A program made the position numbers and the translations under genes. 64,000 bases of DNA from contig NZ_CP029617.1 in assembly GCF_003945545.1 (NCBI RefSeq), forward strand, positions 620,001-684,000. Reading direction: 5' to 3'. The stretch is from Streptomyces sp. WAC 01529. Lineage in GTDB: Bacteria > Actinomycetota > Actinomycetes > Streptomycetales > Streptomycetaceae. Each line of letters opens with the position of its first letter. Position 1 is the stretch's first letter. Positions 8,771-17,881 of the stretch are shown piece after piece. Under the pieces are notes generated by a model. That model did no database searches, had not been told where the DNA came from, and worked only from the letters and a program-made list of their open reading frames with translations.

Positions 8771-10075
8771 TCAGCTGACCTTCGCCTCACTGCCGCTGTC
8801 CGGCACGTGCGGTTCGTTCTGCACCTGTAGCTCTGGTTGTTCGACCTTGGTCAGGGCAAGGGCGAACAGTGCCGTGCCCACCACCGCGACCACAGCACAG
8901 CCCACCAGCACCGGGCGCAGGCCGAACAGGATGCCCAGTGGGCCCGCCACGGCGAAGCCGACCGGCTGGGCGATCTCCGAGGCCATCAAATCGAAGGCGG
9001 CCACCCGGCCGAGTACCGCGCTCGGTACGGCTCGCTGCATGAGGGTCTGGAAAAACACTCCTTGCAGGCCGATCGCGCAGCCGGAGAGCACTGCGGCACC
9101 CGCCACCACCACCGTCGGCACGCCAGAACCAAGGGCCAACGCCTCGAAGACGATCAGCGGTGGCAGCCACGCTATGAAGACCACCGGTCGCTTCGGCTTG
9201 ATCCGCCCGGAGGTGAACTCCGCGCAGAGCACGCCGAGGGTCATGCAGGTGCCGATGACACCCCAGGCCGCGGGACCGCCCAGATGGGTGTCGGCCACCA
9301 ACGGGCCGAGGACCGCGAGGGGAGCCAGCAGGACGAGCGAGAACAACGTCCACTGCAAGGTGAGCAGCCATAGCCAGGGGCGCTTTCGAAACTCCTGCCA
9401 GCCTTGCTTCAGCTGCGTGAGCGTCCCGCCTTCGTGATCCGGTGCGGCTTCGCCCCGGGCGGGGATCTTGGCGAATATGAGACAGAGAGTGATGAAAGCC
9501 ATCAGCACGCTCTCCACCAGGAAAGCGGCTCCCGAACCGTACGCCGCCACGACCATTCCCGCCGCCGCAGGGGCCACCGTCCAAGCCAGCGAGGAAAAAG
9601 CGCCGACCAGCGCATTGGCCTCGTCCAGGTCTTCTCTCGCGACGACGTCCGGCATGATCGCCATGCTGGCCGGACCGAACAGCGCGTCAGCGCCGCCGTA
9701 CACGACTGCCAGAGCGAAGAACCAGGCGAGGGTCGCGGTATCCGTGAGGAGCCCTATCGCCAAGGTCGCCGCCGCGACCAGGCGTACGATCGACGAAACG
9801 ATGAGCAGAGCGGCACGCGGAAAGCGGTCCGCCGCGACGCCGGCAAACAGCGACAAGGTGAGCGAGACCGCCGCCTGAACTCCGAGGACAAGGCCGAGGT
9901 CACTCGCGGAACCAGTGGTGTGGAGGATGCCGAAGCTCTCCGCGACCGGCAGGAAGCCGTTGGCCATGCTGGAGCCCAGCCGGGCGGCCAATAGGCAGGT
10001 GAAGTTTCGGTCGGTCAGCAGCCTTCTGCGTTTGCTTCGGCGTCCTTTTTTGTCGGAGACCTCTACATCGCTCAT
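8771..10075 (-). CDS. MFS transporter, probable export of the cluster product
   Basis: A 434-residue major facilitator protein with about twelve hydrophobic segments. The cytoplasmic loop between helices 2 and 3 carries AGVAADRFPRAALLI, a form of the MFS motif GxxaDRxGRR. The profile resembles the enterobactin-exporter-like MFS_3 group. ATG 10075 has GGAAAGAG upstream. It sits between mbtH (28-base gap) and the aminotransferase gene in the same operon, which supports a role in product efflux or self-resistance. The C-terminal tail (KVEQPELQVQNEPHVPDSGSE) is acidic and presumably cytoplasmic. No substrate can be inferred. Confidence 0.88.
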   Translation of the reverse strand: MSDVEVSDKKGRRSKRRRLLTDRNFTCLLAARLGSSMANGFLPVAESFGILHTTGSASDLGLVLGVQAAVSLTLSLFAGVAADRFPRAALLIVSSIVRLVAAATLAIGLLTDTATLAWFFALAVVYGGADALFGPASMAIMPDVVAREDLDEANALVGAFSSLAWTVAPAAAGMVVAAYGSGAAFLVESVLMAFITLCLIFAKIPARGEAAPDHEGGTLTQLKQGWQEFRKRPWLWLLTLQWTLFSLVLLAPLAVLGPLVADTHLGGPAAWGVIGTCMTLGVLCAEFTSGRIKPKRPVVFIAWLPPLIVFEALALGSGVPTVVVAGAAVLSGCAIGLQGVFFQTLMQRAVPSAVLGRVAAFDLMASEIAQPVGFAVAGPLGILFGLRPVLVGCAVVAVVGTALFALALTKVEQPELQVQNEPHVPDSGSEAKVS

Positions 10076-10103
10076 TGCGTCTCTTTCCGCGCGTGCTGGG
10101 CCC

Positions 10104-10316
10104 TCAAGAGGTTGTCGCTGCCTCGATCAGGGACTTGGGCCGCATGTCCGTCCAGTTCCGTTTCACGTACTCCAGGCAGTCCTCTCGCCCGGCTTCACCG
10201 TGCACTGCGGTCCAGCCCTCGGGCACGGTGATGGCGGCGGGCCACAACGAGTGCTGTCCCTCGGAATTGACAAGGACCAGGTACACGCCGTCTTGGTCCT
10301 CGAAAGGATTCGCCAC
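10104..10316 (-). CDS. MbtH-like NRPS chaperone
   Basis: A 70-residue MbtH protein. It shows the whole family signature: [14 protein letters not shown], then [20 protein letters not shown], with the two structural Trp residues. MbtH proteins bind A domains and are often needed for their folding and activity. I chose the GTG at 10316 because GGGGAG precedes it by eight bases and the length then matches the family. The longer frame would add about 54 residues unlike MbtH. It lies between the freestanding condensation gene and the exporter. It may serve several of the four A domains here, since it is the only MbtH visible. Confidence 0.95.
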   Translation of the reverse strand: MANPFEDQDGVYLVLVNSEGQHSLWPAAITVPEGWTAVHGEAGREDCLEYVKRNWTDMRPKSLIEAATTS

Positions 10317-10362
10317 TGCTTTCACTCCCCTAGGTAAGTTGTCAACATTCGTCAACGGGTAC

Positions 10363-11706
10363 TCAACCCGATACGCGTGGCACGTCGACTGCGCTGATCG
10401 GCGCATCCGGGTCTGCGGCAAGAGCGGCCAGCATCCGCCGGTAACCTTCGGCCACGTTCTGGGCGGTCTCCCGTTCAAACAGGTCGAGCTGGTACTCCAG
10501 GAACGCGGCCATCCCCGCCGGCTCCTTGTCCGGGCCGAAGTTCTCCCGCAGGCTCAACGCCAAGTCGAGCATGGAGCTGCCGGCGTCGATGTCCAGGGGC
10601 ACGTCGGTCAATCCGTCGAACTCGAGCCCGGCGTCGGTGTTGTCCTCCAGGGTCAACATGACCTGGAAAAGCGGGTGACGGGTCCGTGCGCGGGCAGGAT
10701 TGAGTTCCCTGACCAGGCGATCGAAGGGGATGTCCTGGTTGTCGTAGGCATCAAGGGCGACGGCCTGGACCCGCTTGATCAGGTCTCGCAGACTCGGGTC
10801 GCCGGAGACGTCGACGCGGAACACCAGCATATTGACGAAGTACCCGACGAGATCGGTCAGCGCATCATCCATGCGGCCGGCCACAGGTGAGCCGATCGGA
10901 ATGTCGGCACCCGCACCGAACTTGCTCAGCAGCGCCGCGAAACCGGCCTGCAATACCATGAACATGGTCGCGTTTTCGGTGCGGGCGATCTCGGCCAGTG
11001 CCGTATGCAGTTCGGCGTCGAGGGTGAACTCAATGGTGCCCCCGGCGAAGTCGGACATCGGTGGGCGCGGGTGGTCCACCGGCAACCGCAGTTCCTGGGG
11101 AATGCCGTCGAGCGCCGAACGCCAGTACGCGAGCTGTCTCGACGCCAGGCTGTCCGGGTCCTCCTCGCGGCCCAGCAACCGCCTCTGCCAGAGTGCGTAG
11201 TCGGCGTACTGGACGGGCAGCGGCGGCATATCCGGCTCGGCACCACGGCGCCGCGCCGCGTAGGCCCGGGCGAGGTCTCGGGTGAGCGGCCCCAGCGACC
11301 AGCCATCGCTGACGATGTGGTGCATCGATATGAGCAGTACGTGTTCCTGCGGCCCCACTGCGAACAGCCATGCCCGAAAAGGCAGGTCGTGCCGGAGGTC
11401 GAAAGGGTGCTCCGAGGCCTCGTGCATCGCCTCGTACACCTCTTCCTCAGCAAGCTCCTCGTACTCCAGTCTGACCGCGTATTCCGAGAGGTCCAGGACG
11501 ATCTGGTGCGGCCCGCCCTTACCGTCCCGGATCACCGTGCGAAGCGATTCATGTCGCTGCACGACGTCTCGCAATGCCTCCTCCAGGGCTTTTCTGTCCA
11601 GCTGCCCCGTCAGCCGCGAAGCGAGCTGCATGGTGTATATCGAGTTGCCCGGATTCATCTGATGGATGAACCACAGTCCGAGCTGGCCAAACGACAGAGG
11701 GATCAT
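10363..11706 (-). CDS. Freestanding NRPS condensation domain
   Basis: A 447-residue protein consisting of one condensation domain and nothing else. It begins at the first core motif ([11 protein letters not shown]), has the catalytic HHIVSDG, and ends shortly after the last C-domain motif (PLFQVMLTL...YRRMLAAL). No A or PCP domain follows. The ATG at 11706 gives an N-terminus matching C-domain cores, but its ribosome site (GGGACC) is weak. Freestanding C domains act in trans between separate carrier proteins, as in viomycin-type pathways. Here it may join the product of a freestanding A-PCP didomain to another carrier, by an amide bond or, with a hydroxy-acid unit, an ester. It lies 164 bases after the Tyr module. 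Confidence 0.9.
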   Translation of the reverse strand: MIPLSFGQLGLWFIHQMNPGNSIYTMQLASRLTGQLDRKALEEALRDVVQRHESLRTVIRDGKGGPHQIVLDLSEYAVRLEYEELAEEEVYEAMHEASEHPFDLRHDLPFRAWLFAVGPQEHVLLISMHHIVSDGWSLGPLTRDLARAYAARRRGAEPDMPPLPVQYADYALWQRRLLGREEDPDSLASRQLAYWRSALDGIPQELRLPVDHPRPPMSDFAGGTIEFTLDAELHTALAEIARTENATMFMVLQAGFAALLSKFGAGADIPIGSPVAGRMDDALTDLVGYFVNMLVFRVDVSGDPSLRDLIKRVQAVALDAYDNQDIPFDRLVRELNPARARTRHPLFQVMLTLEDNTDAGLEFDGLTDVPLDIDAGSSMLDLALSLRENFGPDKEPAGMAAFLEYQLDLFERETAQNVAEGYRRMLAALAADPDAPISAVDVPRVSG

Positions 11707-11869
11707 GACTGGTCCCAAGTAATGTTGGCGGTACGTACGAGACCGCGCCGACCACGATGTGGTGACTCGCCCCCTCGCGGAATTACCACCGCAAAAACAA
11801 TCATGGAGATCCCTACTGTTCCGTGCGGGCCCACCGACCACGCAGAAGCCATCCGGCGCCCGCCGTGGG
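11707..11869 (-). other. 163-base gap inside the NRPS operon
   Basis: This is the longest non-coding gap within the leftward operon, between the Tyr module and the freestanding C-domain gene. No hairpin terminator is obvious. It could hold an internal promoter, but I could not assign -35/-10 boxes with confidence. Confidence 0.3.
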
Positions 11870-14800
11870 TCAGCGGACCCTCGGGAGGAGTGCCGGCCGG
11901 GTGACGGCGGCGATCTGACCAGAGTCGATCTGCGCGGCGAGCAACGCCGCGGTAGGCGCCTGGAACAGGGCCTTGATACCGATCTCCACACCCATGACAC
12001 TGCGGATCCGGCTCAGCAGACGCACCGCGTGCAGAGACCGGCCGCCGAGTTCGAAGAAGCTCTCGTCCACGCCGACCGCGGAGAGGTCCAGCACCTCGCT
12101 GATCAGCTTGCACAGTTGCTGCTCGCGCGGGGTGCCCGGGCTGCGATCGGTGACAGATGTCCGGTCATCCGGAGCAGGCAGGTTACGCCGGTCCACCTTG
12201 CCGTTCGTGGTCAACGGCAGGTTCTGCAAGCGCACCACGGCAGACGGGAGCATGTAACCGGGCAACTGTGACGCGGCGTGGGCGAGGATCTCCTCGTTGG
12301 GCGCCTGGGCCACTACGTAGGCGACGACTTGCCGCAGCCCCGGCCTGTCCTCGCGTACCACCACGGCGGTCTGTTCCACACCTGGGTGCGCTGCGATCAC
12401 GTTCTCGATCTCGCCGAGCTCGATCCGGAAGCCGTTCATCTTGACCTGGTCGTCCCGGCGCCCGACGAACTCGAGATTCCCGTCGCTACGCCAGCGGGCC
12501 CGATCTCCGGTGCGATACATCCGCGCCCCGGCCGGACCGAAGGGACAAGCAACGAAGCCGGCCGCAGTGACGTCGGGTCGGCTGAGATATCCGCGGGCCA
12601 GCCCGGCGCCGCCAAGGTACAGCTCGCCCGCCACGCCCACGGGCAGCGGCCGCAGGCCCTCGTCCAGGACGAAGATCTGGGTGCCGGCGATCGGCCCGCC
12701 GATGGGTGGCGGTTCCTTCCCCGCGTTACCCGTCAGCGGGCCGATCAGCGTTGCGCACACCGTGGCCTCGGTAGGCCCGTAAGCGTTGAACAGACGGCAA
12801 CGCCCGGACCAGCGTGTGGCGAGGTCGGCGGTCAGGCTTTCCCCGGCAACCACGATGGTCAGGTCCGCGGGCAGATCCTCGTCGGGGGAGAGTGAGGCGA
12901 GTACCGAGGGCGGCAGGGTTACGTGCGTCACGGTCTCTCGGACAAGCACTGCTTCGAACGAACCCCCGACGAAATCGTGCAGGCCCGGGACGAACACCGC
13001 CGTAGCGCCGCTGAGCAGAGCCATGCACAGCTCCGAGACGGAGGCGTCGAAACTTGGACTGGCGAATTGCAGGACCCTGCTGTCGGACCGTACGCCGAAT
13101 GCCTCGATCTGCGCGCCGGAGAGCCCGGCGAGGCCCTTGTGCGTGACCGTCACGCCCTTCGGTGTCCCGGTCGAACCGGAGGTGTAAATGACGTATGCGG
13201 GGTGCGCGAAGGTGAGTGGGTGCGACCGCTGTGCGTCGGAAACGTTCGATGCGTCCGCGTCCGCGTCGCGCCCGGTCTGCTGTTCGTCGAGGACCAGGAT
13301 CGGCGTCGTCCAGGGCTGGGCCGTGGCGCCGGCGGCATCGGTCAGCAGCAGGGCGGGACGTGCGTCGCCGACGATGTACTCGATGCGCTTGGTCGGATAG
13401 GCCGGGTCGAGCGGGAGGAACGCGGCACCCGCCTTGCTGATCGCGAGGATGGCCAGGACGAGGAGCGGGCCGCTGGGCAACGCGACCCCCACCAGCTTCT
13501 CGGGTCCCATGCCGCGGGCAATCAGGGCTCTGGCGAGGCGGTTGGCCCGCTCGTTGAGTTGTCGGTAGCTCCATTGCGATTCGCCGCAGGAGACCGCGCA
13601 TGCGTCGGGGCGCCGCGCGACCTGGGCCTCGAAGAGCGAGGGGAGGACGACGGGATCGTAGGAAGCGCCGTCTCCGCTCTGCTGCGTTGCCGGCAGAGCG
13701 TGCTCTTCCTTTGAGGCCAGTGGAATCTCGCACAGCGGTCGGTTCGGCGAACGGACCGCGTTGGCGAGGAAGGTGGTGTAGTGCGTTGCGATGCGGCGGA
13801 TCGTCTCCGGCGCGAACAGGTCGGTCGCGTACTCGATTTCCGCTTCGAGTCGCCCGTCCCGCTCGACGACCTCGATACTCAGGTCGAGTTTGCTGGAGGT
13901 GCGCGGTGGCGGTGCGGCGCCCTCGATCGTCAGTCCCGCGACGCGTATGGACTCCTCAAGTGCCTCGTCGTAGATGAACGCCGTCTGGAACAGCGGATTG
14001 CGGCTCGGGTCGCGTGGCGTCCGGAGTCGCTCGATGACTTTCTCGATCGGCGCTTCCTGATGGACGAGGCCTTCGATGGAAGCCCGGCGTGTCTGGGTGA
14101 CCAGGCCGTGGAAGGTCTGATCTCGCTCTGGGCGCACCCGGAGGGCCAGGACATTGACGAACATGCCGATCATTTCCTCGGTGCCCGGCTCGGTCCGACC
14201 GGCCATGGCGGTGCCCACCAGCAGGTCCTCTTGGCCTGCGTAGCGGCCGAGAACGGCGGCCCAGCCGGCGAGCATGACCACGTAGGGGGTGACGCTCCAG
14301 CGGCGGGCCGCCTCCGCAAGTTCGGTGCCCAGCGAAGCCGGCAAGGTGAAGGAGTGGCTGGCGCCATGGAAGCTCGTGTGTGAGGGGCGCCGGTAATCGG
14401 TGGGCAGATCAAGTGTGAAGGACGCGTCCCTGAGCTGGGTGCACCAGTGCTCGATCTGACCGTCCAACAGGCCCTCGTCGAGCGAGCGACGTTGCGCGAC
14501 GGCGTACTCCCCGTAGGCGAAAGGCAGCACGGGGAGCTCGGGTGTGCGGCCCTCGGCCCCCGCGGCAAGAAGTTCGGCGAGCTCCTGGACCAACACGGCG
14601 GCCGAGACTCCGTCGAAGATCAGGTGATGGATGTCCACCAGCAGGCGGTGGTCCGCGGGACCGAGGCGGTACAAGCCGAACCGCACGAGCGGCCCGTGCA
14701 AGAGGTCGAACGGAGCTGCCGTCGCGGCGCTCACCCGCTCTGTCATCTCCTGCTCCGAGGTCACATCCTGTGGATCGAGTCGTACGGGGCGCGCGGGGAC

Positions 14801-15073
14801 GACGACGAACCGGGGCGAGCCAGACGCGATGGAGACCACAGAGTGCAGCACTTCGTGCCGTTCAACGACGTGGGTCAGAGCCACCTCGAGCAGCCCGGGG
14901 TCCAACTCGCCGCGCAGGGCGAACACAACCGGGGCCCCGTAGTGCGAGCCCGCGTCGGTGAGCTGCTCGGATACCCAGATCCGCTCCTGTGCCAGGGAAA
15001 GGGGGAAATGCCTGCCAACGCGGGGGTCCTGGCTGTCTTTCGGTTGCATCGCAGAGTCTTGGGTAGTCGACAC
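11870..15073 (-). CDS. NRPS module C-A-PCP, predicted tyrosine
   Basis: A complete module of about 1067 residues. The C domain (roughly residues 15-450) has HHLIFDG. The A domain (500-990) has YTSGSTGTPKGVTVTH, NAYGPTEATV, YRTGDRARW, VKMNGFRIELGEIE and NGKVD. The carrier (1010-1060) has ELGGRSL. The hand-aligned specificity residues are D-A-S-T-V-A-A-V-C-K, the code known for Tyr (tyrocidine synthetase group, also accepting other aromatics). The longest frame starts with TTG at 15142 and overlaps the hydroxylase stop. I prefer the GTG at 15073, which has GGGAG at good spacing; an ATG at 15049 is also possible. The module lies directly downstream of the hydroxylase gene, so it is co-transcribed with the capreomycidine genes. 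Confidence 0.92.
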   Translation of the reverse strand: MSTTQDSAMQPKDSQDPRVGRHFPLSLAQERIWVSEQLTDAGSHYGAPVVFALRGELDPGLLEVALTHVVERHEVLHSVVSIASGSPRFVVVPARPVRLDPQDVTSEQEMTERVSAATAAPFDLLHGPLVRFGLYRLGPADHRLLVDIHHLIFDGVSAAVLVQELAELLAAGAEGRTPELPVLPFAYGEYAVAQRRSLDEGLLDGQIEHWCTQLRDASFTLDLPTDYRRPSHTSFHGASHSFTLPASLGTELAEAARRWSVTPYVVMLAGWAAVLGRYAGQEDLLVGTAMAGRTEPGTEEMIGMFVNVLALRVRPERDQTFHGLVTQTRRASIEGLVHQEAPIEKVIERLRTPRDPSRNPLFQTAFIYDEALEESIRVAGLTIEGAAPPPRTSSKLDLSIEVVERDGRLEAEIEYATDLFAPETIRRIATHYTTFLANAVRSPNRPLCEIPLASKEEHALPATQQSGDGASYDPVVLPSLFEAQVARRPDACAVSCGESQWSYRQLNERANRLARALIARGMGPEKLVGVALPSGPLLVLAILAISKAGAAFLPLDPAYPTKRIEYIVGDARPALLLTDAAGATAQPWTTPILVLDEQQTGRDADADASNVSDAQRSHPLTFAHPAYVIYTSGSTGTPKGVTVTHKGLAGLSGAQIEAFGVRSDSRVLQFASPSFDASVSELCMALLSGATAVFVPGLHDFVGGSFEAVLVRETVTHVTLPPSVLASLSPDEDLPADLTIVVAGESLTADLATRWSGRCRLFNAYGPTEATVCATLIGPLTGNAGKEPPPIGGPIAGTQIFVLDEGLRPLPVGVAGELYLGGAGLARGYLSRPDVTAAGFVACPFGPAGARMYRTGDRARWRSDGNLEFVGRRDDQVKMNGFRIELGEIENVIAAHPGVEQTAVVVREDRPGLRQVVAYVVAQAPNEEILAHAASQLPGYMLPSAVVRLQNLPLTTNGKVDRRNLPAPDDRTSVTDRSPGTPREQQLCKLISEVLDLSAVGVDESFFELGGRSLHAVRLLSRIRSVMGVEIGIKALFQAPTAALLAAQIDSGQIAAVTRPALLPRVR

Positions 15074-15138
15074 CGACGTCTCCCAGTCGTTTCCGGGTAG
15101 GGTCCGTCCGGCCGCGCGGGCCGAGGCGCTGTAGGTCG

Positions 15139-16170
15139 TCAATGGATCACTCGCGCGTCGTGGCTGATTCTGCGATCGCGCGACTTCCGCAGGTCGCGCG
15201 CCACGTTCAGCCTCTTGAGCCAGCGGTCCGTGCCGTCGAAGCGGGCAGTGAAGGGCACCCTGCCGTGCACGATCTTGTAGTTGTCCAGGAAGAGCAGTTC
15301 ACCCGGTTCGAGCACGTAATCCCGTATGTTGCGATCGACCTCCGCGACGATGGCCTTCATCGCGCGGGCGCTGTCCGGGACGGCGTATGCGTCCTCCATG
15401 AAGAATGGATCGATGCGCAGATAGGGTGCTTCGCGGTCGCCGAAGAGGATTGCGACTCGGTCGGGCTCGCTGTCCTTGGCCATGATCCATTCATAGCTGC
15501 GCGAGAGCAGCTCGCGTTCGCGCGTGGACATTTCCCGGTTGTCCTCGGCGTGGTGCGGCAGATGCGAGCGGTCGGGCCTGATCGGGTACCGCTCCTGACA
15601 GAGCAGATCCCTGATCTCACCGGGGAGTTCGAGGTCGTCGACCGAGGCGAAGGTCGTTGCCACCCGGTCGTGGTTGCGTAGACAGGCCAGGCCGAGGTAG
15701 TCGGCCCGCAGCGGGTGGAAGGCCTCCTCGGTGTGCCAGGTCAGCAGTTCTTCGCTGCCAGAGCCAAGCTGCTCGTTCTCGTGACCCTTGATCGGAAAGA
15801 TGTCGTGCATGATCCGGCCGTCCTGCTGTGTCGCCCAGGCGATGGGGTCGCCCAGCAGGGATGTGCAGAGCATGAAGTACACCTCGGCGGGCAGCGTGGC
15901 CGCTCGGCCGACGTGGGAACGCCAGTGCTCGGGAGTGGGCCCGATGGCGGCGTCGTCAATCCGGAAGCCGCGGATGGACAGCACGCCACCGGAAGCCTCC
16001 AGGCGGAACGCGTTCAACTCGGCCCGCAGCCGCTGCGGCAGCTCGTGTGCGTACACCGCGCACTGCCGGACGAACTCCGGGTCACTGGTCGAGTGGAACT
16101 TCTCCGTGAGCGATGCGAGTACTTCGTTGACCGTCTTCAACTCGATGTCTGAGAGTTCGATGCTCTGCAT
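15139..16170 (-). CDS. VioC-like Fe(II)/2-oxoglutarate arginine beta-hydroxylase
   Basis: A 343-residue protein of the clavaminate synthase-like oxygenase group. The iron ligands are the His and Glu of LTWHTEEAFHP and the distal His of NYKIVHGRVPF. The 2-oxoglutarate-side Arg lies in FDGTDRWLKRLNVARDLR, which is very like VioC/OrfP. VioC hydroxylates C3 of L-arginine, and the product is cyclised to capreomycidine by the next enzyme. Length agrees with VioC (about 358). The ATG at 16170 has AAAGGAG eleven bases upstream; a GTG at 16197 overlaps the upstream stop but leaves that site inside the gene. It directly follows the capreomycidine-synthase-like gene. Hydroxylation of another amino acid cannot be excluded. 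Confidence 0.88.
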   Translation of the reverse strand: MQSIELSDIELKTVNEVLASLTEKFHSTSDPEFVRQCAVYAHELPQRLRAELNAFRLEASGGVLSIRGFRIDDAAIGPTPEHWRSHVGRAATLPAEVYFMLCTSLLGDPIAWATQQDGRIMHDIFPIKGHENEQLGSGSEELLTWHTEEAFHPLRADYLGLACLRNHDRVATTFASVDDLELPGEIRDLLCQERYPIRPDRSHLPHHAEDNREMSTRERELLSRSYEWIMAKDSEPDRVAILFGDREAPYLRIDPFFMEDAYAVPDSARAMKAIVAEVDRNIRDYVLEPGELLFLDNYKIVHGRVPFTARFDGTDRWLKRLNVARDLRKSRDRRISHDARVIH

Positions 16171-16193
16171 GTTCGTCAGGGCTCCTTTCCGCC

Positions 16194-17312
16194 TCACGGT
16201 TGGGGACTCGCGGCGAACTCAGCGCCCAAGATGTCCAGGCCTTTGCTCAGTTGACTGCGATCGCCGCCGAAACCGAGCCGGACGCGACACGGGTGGTCGA
16301 ATGCCCGGCCGGGGACGAGCAGTATGTTGCTGGTCTCTCCCAGCCGGCGGCACAGCTCGGTCGTGTCCCGCCACGGGCGTAGTCGCGGGAACGCTGTCAC
16401 TCCTCCGAGGGGCAGCGGGAGGTCGACATGATCCTCGTGCCGCGCGGCCCAGTCGGCCAACAGGCGTCGGTTGGCGTTGGCGTTCCGCAGCCTGGGAGTG
16501 ATGAAGACGTCCGCACGCTGTACGACGCGCAGCGCTATGTACTCGAGAAGCGGAGAGAGGCTGAGGGTGATGCGGTCGCGCAGGTAGGTCATCGCCCGCA
16601 GCAGCTCCGGGTCGGCCATGCACCATCCGAAACGCATGCCGGGCAGACCAAAGGCTTTTGAAAAGGTTCCGATCGACACAGTACGCGGATAGGTCAGTCC
16701 GGGGTCCGGCAGCGGTGCGTCATCGTAGACCAGGTCCGTGAAAGCGCCGTCCCACAGGAGATGGGCGCCCACACTGTCAGCAATCTCGAGCAGGCGACGG
16801 AATCCAGCGAGGTCGAGTGTCGCGCCGGTCGGGTTGTGCGGAAAGTTGACCACGATAACCTTTGTGCGCGCAGTGACAAGCCTCGCGAGCTCCTCCACGT
16901 CAGGCCGGAATTTGTCCTCCTCGCGCAGCCGCCAGCGCAGAACTTCGCACCCCATGGACTCTGCGACGGATACGTGCGAGTGGTAGGCCGGGTGCAGGGC
17001 GACGACTTGGTCACCTGGCTCGAGGAGGGTCTGGAGCGCGACGTAGATGGCCTCGCTGCCGCCGTGCGTAAGCATCACCCGGCGCGCGTCACCGTCCCCC
17101 CAGCGCGCGGCGATTGCCTCGCGCAGGTCGTCCCGGCCCAGGCACGGACTGTCCCGGAAAACGATCTCGTCCAAATCACCGGGCTGGATGCCGGCGAGTT
17201 CCCGCACCTGTCCGAGCGAGTAGTCAAGAACTCCACTCGACCCGATGTCTATCGCAGCGTCATGATAGTGGTCGCGCATCCAGTCTTCGAGCAATGCCCC
17301 ATCAAAATTCAT
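16194..17312 (-). CDS. Capreomycidine synthase-like PLP enzyme (VioD type)
   Basis: A 372-residue fold-type I PLP protein. It shows LEDWMRDHY, IGSSGVLDYSLGQVREL, FPHNPTG, LLWDGAFTDLVYDDAPLPDP, the PLP lysine in GTFSKAFGLPGMRFGWC, and the C-terminal Arg in CRVRLGFGGD. These segments match my recollection of VioD, capreomycidine synthase, which turns 3-hydroxyarginine into the cyclic guanidine amino acid capreomycidine by replacement-cyclisation. Related enzymes serve the streptolidine pathway, so another cyclic arginine derivative is possible. ATG 17312 has GGAG at close spacing. It is the first gene of the operon and is followed by the VioC-like hydroxylase, which together make the pathway assignment strong. 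Confidence 0.85.
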   Translation of the reverse strand: MNFDGALLEDWMRDHYHDAAIDIGSSGVLDYSLGQVRELAGIQPGDLDEIVFRDSPCLGRDDLREAIAARWGDGDARRVMLTHGGSEAIYVALQTLLEPGDQVVALHPAYHSHVSVAESMGCEVLRWRLREEDKFRPDVEELARLVTARTKVIVVNFPHNPTGATLDLAGFRRLLEIADSVGAHLLWDGAFTDLVYDDAPLPDPGLTYPRTVSIGTFSKAFGLPGMRFGWCMADPELLRAMTYLRDRITLSLSPLLEYIALRVVQRADVFITPRLRNANANRRLLADWAARHEDHVDLPLPLGGVTAFPRLRPWRDTTELCRRLGETSNILLVPGRAFDHPCRVRLGFGGDRSQLSKGLDILGAEFAASPQP

Positions 17313-17881
17313 CGTTCTCCAGAACCTTATCCACGCGACCCCTGGAACCGCGACCCCGTACAGGGATCACAAGAGGTAAGCAGATTCTTTCGGCAGAGCT
17401 GCCGATCTCGTGTTTCTGGCCCAATGACTGTGCTTCCTCACACTCCCCGATCGAGGGCGTGAGGTCTTCTGTGGAGCAATGTATGTCCTCCCCGATATGG
17501 GCAGTTGACAGATATTGCCCGCTGCGGGATCCGCGTTGCTGCCCATGCGTCGACGAGTCGGGGGTCCCATCTGTCGCTGGCCGACCTCGCGGAGGAAGAG
17601 GACGCCGGCGAAGCCCACCCGGCACCGGCCTACGACCAGCCTGACCTGTCTGACGGGGCGTCGGCGACTACACCAGAAGAACGAGTCCCACAGCTGAAGG
17701 CCACGACTTGTTTCCCGGCAAGCCCTTGACGACCAAACCCCACCGAAGAATCGAGGCTGAATTCGGTGACCCAGAATGGGCTGTTGTCGATCGTTGCTCG
17801 ATATTCGATCAAAATTGCTGCGTCATCTGCCGTCGCCGATGGGGCTGTTAAGGTTACGGAGCGCGATACCGAGCAAACTCC
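17313..17881. other. Divergent intergenic region between the capreomycidine operon and the first P450
   Basis: This 569-base stretch separates two divergent units and should hold both promoters. Short AT-richer tracts (ATATTCGATCAAAATTG near 17795-17818) stand out against the GC-rich background. A TTGACG at 17726-17731 has no good -10 partner. Small open frames occur on both strands, but none has a family signature. I could not fix either promoter. Confidence 0.4.

Noticed and set aside
4975..11870. A thioesterase at the end of an NRPS gene
   Set aside because: I looked for GxSxG after each carrier domain; every NRPS protein ends soon after its PCP, so release must come from the reductase domain or another locus.
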